Shown here piece by piece: positions 60,954 to 64,000 of a stretch of DNA of 64,000 nt. Within the stretch, counting starts at the first letter, position 1; each line of letters begins with the position of its first letter. Under the pieces are notes generated by a model. The model worked only from the letters and a program-made list of their open reading frames with translations. It made no database searches and was not told the origin of the DNA. The stretch is from Dryas octopetala (taxonomy: Eukaryota > Streptophyta > Magnoliopsida > Rosales > Rosaceae). The position numbers were made by a program, and so were the translations under genes. Where the stretch lies: assembly GCA_963921425.1 (NCBI GenBank), contig OY992836.1, positions 8,137,825 to 8,201,824 on the forward strand, in the 5' to 3' direction.

Positions 60954-61494
60954 ACCTCAACAAAATGGTGTCGCAGAGAAAAAGAATAGTCATTTGTTGG
61001 GGGTTGCTCGTTCTTTTTTTTTTTAATAGTGGTGCCGTTCCTAAATATTTATGGGGTGATGCTCTTAATTAATACCGCTACCTATTTGATCAATCGATTG
61101 GTCCCCTTCAAGTGTTCTCAATTTTAGGTCCCTATTGGAAGTTCTTTCTGACTCTGGTTCTGTTTAGTCCACTCATGATCTCTCCACTTGAATATTTGGG
61201 TGTGTGGCATATGTGCATCTTCATCCCTATCAACGGGGTAAAGTGGATCAACGTGCCTCCAAGTGTGTCTTTGTGGGGTACGTATTCTCCGTCACATAAA
61301 GGTTATAGGTGTTTTCATCCTCTGTCTAAGAAATATTTTGTTACAATGGATGTTACTTTCCATGAATATTCTTTGTATTACTCAGTTGTGTCTCAGATTC
61401 TCCCCTTCAGGGGGTGAATGGTTTGGAAGTTCAGAATTTGAATCAGGATATTTTTTACAGAAGCACACCAGTAGCGCGCAAGCAAGAAAACGGC

Positions 61495-61715
61495 CTAAGG
61501 GCCGACCAGTAGGAGCCTCACCACCGACTGGTTGCTCGTGATTCAAGACAAGAAGAAAGTGTGGCTGAGCGGTCACCCGTGAACTGAGACGAGAGAAAAG
61601 TGTGGCCGACCGGTCGGAGTCTAACCACCAACTGGTCGCCCTTGATCAGAGTCGAGAGGAAAGTGTAGACGGCTTGGCTGACTGGTCGGAAGCCCACCGA
61701 CCGGTCAGTGAAGGT
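61495..61715 (+). repeat. Degenerate ~70-bp tandem repeats with GACCGGTCGG words
   Basis: About three imperfect units contain GACTGGTCG / GACCGGTCGG and GAGAGGAAAGTGT / GAGAAAAGTGTGGC. They lie between the integrase and reverse transcriptase parts of the copia remnant. GC content is higher than in the neighbourhood. Confidence 0.65.
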
Positions 61716-63618
61716 CTCCAATAGTTTTTGACGGATTTTTCAAATCCGCATATTCGTTGAAGTTTTGATGATTCCGATAGTACACCTCCTCTTATTGACC
61801 CTGCATCTCAATCGTCAACACCGTCTTCATCAGATGTCTCTGAATAGGTAATGTCTAACTTAGATTCTGATTATAATCCTGATTATGATTATGATAATTA
61901 TACTCTAAATGAACTCTTTAATTCTGACTCTGATCATGAAATACCAAGATATACTCTTCCTCACCGTACTACCCGAGGTAAACCACCAACCAAATACTCT
62001 CCTGACCCAAAACCCAAAGTGAAATATTCCATTAGAAATTATTTGTCTTCTCAAAGGTTATCCAAGTCATATGAATCTTTTGTACATTAATTATCTTATG
62101 TATCTATTCCAAATAAGTTGCAGGATGCTTTAGTAGATTCTAGTTGGACCAAGGCTATGACATAAGAGATGGATGCGTTGTAGAAGAATTCAACTTGGGA
62201 AATTGTTCATTTGCCAAAGGGCAAGAAGATTGTTGGTTGCAGATGGATCCTAATTTACTATTAAGCATAAGGCCGATGGTTCAATAGAGAGATTCAAGGC
62301 TAGGTTGGTGGCAAAGGGATATACACAATCATATGGAGTTGATTATCAAGAGACTTTTGCTCGAATAACAAAACTTAATAGTACGTGTGCTCTTGTCTCT
62401 AGCAACAAATTTGGATTATTGGTCTCTTCTTCAATTTGATGTAAAAAATGATTTCCTCCATGGTGATCTCAAGGAGGAAGTGTACATGGATCTACCACCT
62501 GACATTCCTATGGAGTTTAGAAGAGGTATGGTTTATAAATTGAAGAAGGCGTTATATGGATTAAAACAGTCTCCCAAGGCCTGGTTTGGAAAATTTACAA
62601 AGTCTATGCGGAAGTTTGACTACAAGAAAAGCAATTCTAAGATGAAAAGTCACAGCTTTGATTATTTTGTGGATGATATGATAGTCACAGGTAATGATCT
62701 TAATGAAATGATTGCAAGATTATTTGGCTTCTGAATTTGTGATGAAAGAGCTCGGCGATCTCAAATATTTTCTTGGAATTGAGGTGTCTAGGTCAACACG
62801 TGGTATTTTTCTAACTCAGCGGAAGTATGTTCTTGATTTATTAGAAACTAGAATGCTTGCTTGTAAGCCGTCTGACACTCCCATTGAGGAAAATCATAAA
62901 TTGGCAAAATATCATGATCAGGTGCCTACCAATAAAGAAAGGTATCAAAGGCTTGTTGGGAAATTAATATATTTGGCTCATACACGTCCTGATATTGCTT
63001 TTGTAGTTAATGTAGTGAGTCAATTTATGCATGCTCCAAGTAAAGTTCATATGGATGCAGTAGAGCGTATCATTAGGTATTTGAAGCTAGCTCCAGTTGT
63101 TATTTTCTAAACATGGGCATCTTGATGTTATTGGTTATAATGATGCAGACTGGGCTGAGTCAAATACCAACAGGAAATCTACATCTGGGTATTTTACCTT
63201 TATTGATGGCAACCTTGTAACTTGGAGGAGTAAAAAGCAACATGTTGTTGCAAGATCCATTGTTGAAGCAGAGTTTAGAGGTATGGCTTAAGGTGTGTGA
63301 CGTGTGAGTTGTTATGGCTGCAAAATCTATTAAAAGACCTTGGGTTTAAACCTAAGAAAGCTATGAATTTGCACTATGATAATAAGTCTGCTATTGAAAT
63401 TGCTTATAATCATGTTCAACATGATCAGATTAAGCATGTGGAAGTTGATCGTCATTTTATCAAGGAAAAACTGGAGTCTGAAATAAATAGCTTTCCATTT
63501 GTAAAGTCTGAAGACCAGTTAGCTAATGTTCTTACCAAGGTAGTTTCTAGCTGAGTGTTTGATGATTCTCTTGTCAAGTTGGGCATGTTCGATATCTACT
63601 CGCCAACTTGAGAGGAAG

Positions 63619-64000
63619 TGTTGAAACGTAGTAGGGTTAGGAAGTCTTTTCATGTTTTACTCTTACCTTATTTGTATGAGTGCTGCTATTTGCATACTTT
63701 TTTTTTCTTTTTGCACACCCTTTTCTCACTTTTTCTCATTTCACACTCTCACACTCCTTCTACAATTAAATTTTTTCATACACACACCCCTCCCAATTAC
63801 CATAATATCCCTATTTTATCCATTTTCACTAAATTTCTCACCAAAACTCATCATCCAACACACCCCATCAACTCAAAAAAAAAAAAAAACACACCCTTTC
63901 ACCAACCCACCCAGCTCCCTCCTCCTCTCTCACTGGACAACCTCAGACCAAAAAACACCCCATCCCCCCCTCACCGGACCACCTCCCTCCCTCCCTCCCT
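63619..64000 (+). other. Start of the copia 3' LTR passing into pyrimidine-rich DNA
   Basis: TGTTGAAACGTAGTAGGG is the likely LTR start. From about 63690 the sequence becomes C/T-rich (TTTCTCACTTTTTCTCAT, CACACTCTCACACTCC) and no longer resembles an LTR. Another element or an LTR truncation is likely. The window ends before this can be resolved. Confidence 0.45.

Larger units (their letters stand above)
60160..63618 (+). mobile_element. Decayed Ty1/copia retrotransposon (integrase to RNase H)
   Basis: Plus-strand pol pieces occur in copia order, broken by frameshifts and stops. They are an integrase core (about 60270-60590, then 60954-61430), an Asp/Asn-rich linker (61850-62090), reverse transcriptase (about 62100-62700, including KKALYGLKQSP and YFVDDMIVTG), its connection region (LGDLKYFLGIEV) and RNase H (about 63115-63550, with YNDADWAES and HYDNKSAIEIAYN). 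A purine-rich tract just before 63619 and TGTTGAAACG there look like the polypurine tract and 3' LTR start. No gag or 5' LTR was found, so the 5' part is truncated. It cannot encode a functional polyprotein. Confidence 0.9.

Noticed and set aside
60610-61072. Two ORFs starting with the same MSHIGKLRL peptide
   Set aside because: They arise from the duplicated TRIM LTR and are not genes.

Overview
The window is plant nuclear DNA. Genes are interrupted by AT-rich GT-AG (and two GC-AG) introns, the intergenic DNA is AT-rich, and the protein families are plant ones: a malectin-like LRR receptor kinase, a plant serpin, eL30 and a plant ACINUS. Miniature inverted-repeat elements, MULE-like elements and copia/gypsy remnants are dense. 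It is a eudicot; a Rosaceae-like genome would fit the repeat content as I remember it, but this is not shown by the sequence. No organelle, bacterial or viral genome segment, CRISPR array, tRNA or rRNA gene was recognised. All splice sites below were read by hand from junction dinucleotides, codon phase and family conservation.

Layout: 1-4.6 kb is intergenic with inverted-repeat elements. 4.6-7.4 kb (+) is a three-exon short-chain dehydrogenase (AYR1-like). 8.1-13.5 kb (-) is a seven-exon CID-domain protein of the RPRD1/Rtt103 type. 13.5-16.3 kb is intergenic with a 1.25-kb TIR element. 16.3-17.8 kb (-) is a complete five-exon eL30 gene. 17.8-21.7 kb is a transposon nest. 21.7-25.4 kb (-) is ACINUS (SAP + RRM-like + RNPS1-binding region). 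27-31.3 kb (+) is an NSRP1/CCDC55-type splicing regulator with a probable 3-kb 5'-UTR intron, divergent from ACINUS. 31.3-36.5 kb is a second transposon nest. 36.6-45.8 kb (+) is a ten-exon TSR3 gene whose large introns contain gypsy and LINE debris. 47.5-48.9 kb (+) is an intronless, unusual serpin. 49.5-54.3 kb (-) is an intact 13-exon malectin-LRR receptor kinase. 55.0-55.7 kb (-) is a truncated, frameshifted tandem copy of that kinase. 56.3-57.9 kb is a MULE-like element with long inverted arms and a second element inside one arm. 60.2-64 kb (+) is a decayed Ty1/copia element carrying a young TRIM element in its integrase region.

Functional themes: several housekeeping genes concern RNA. 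The CID protein binds the RNA polymerase II CTD, ACINUS belongs to the ASAP complex, NSRP1 is a nuclear-speckle splicing factor, eL30 is ribosomal and TSR3 modifies 18S rRNA. From memory, SDR, CID protein and TSR3 resemble the neighbouring Arabidopsis loci At5g10050, At5g10060 and At5g10070, which would make this a conserved microsyntenic block expanded by insertions. The right third holds fast-evolving loci (serpin, receptor kinase) and mobile DNA. The most informative structures are the nested insertions, where target-site duplications and paralogous empty sites let the order of events be read from the sequence alone.
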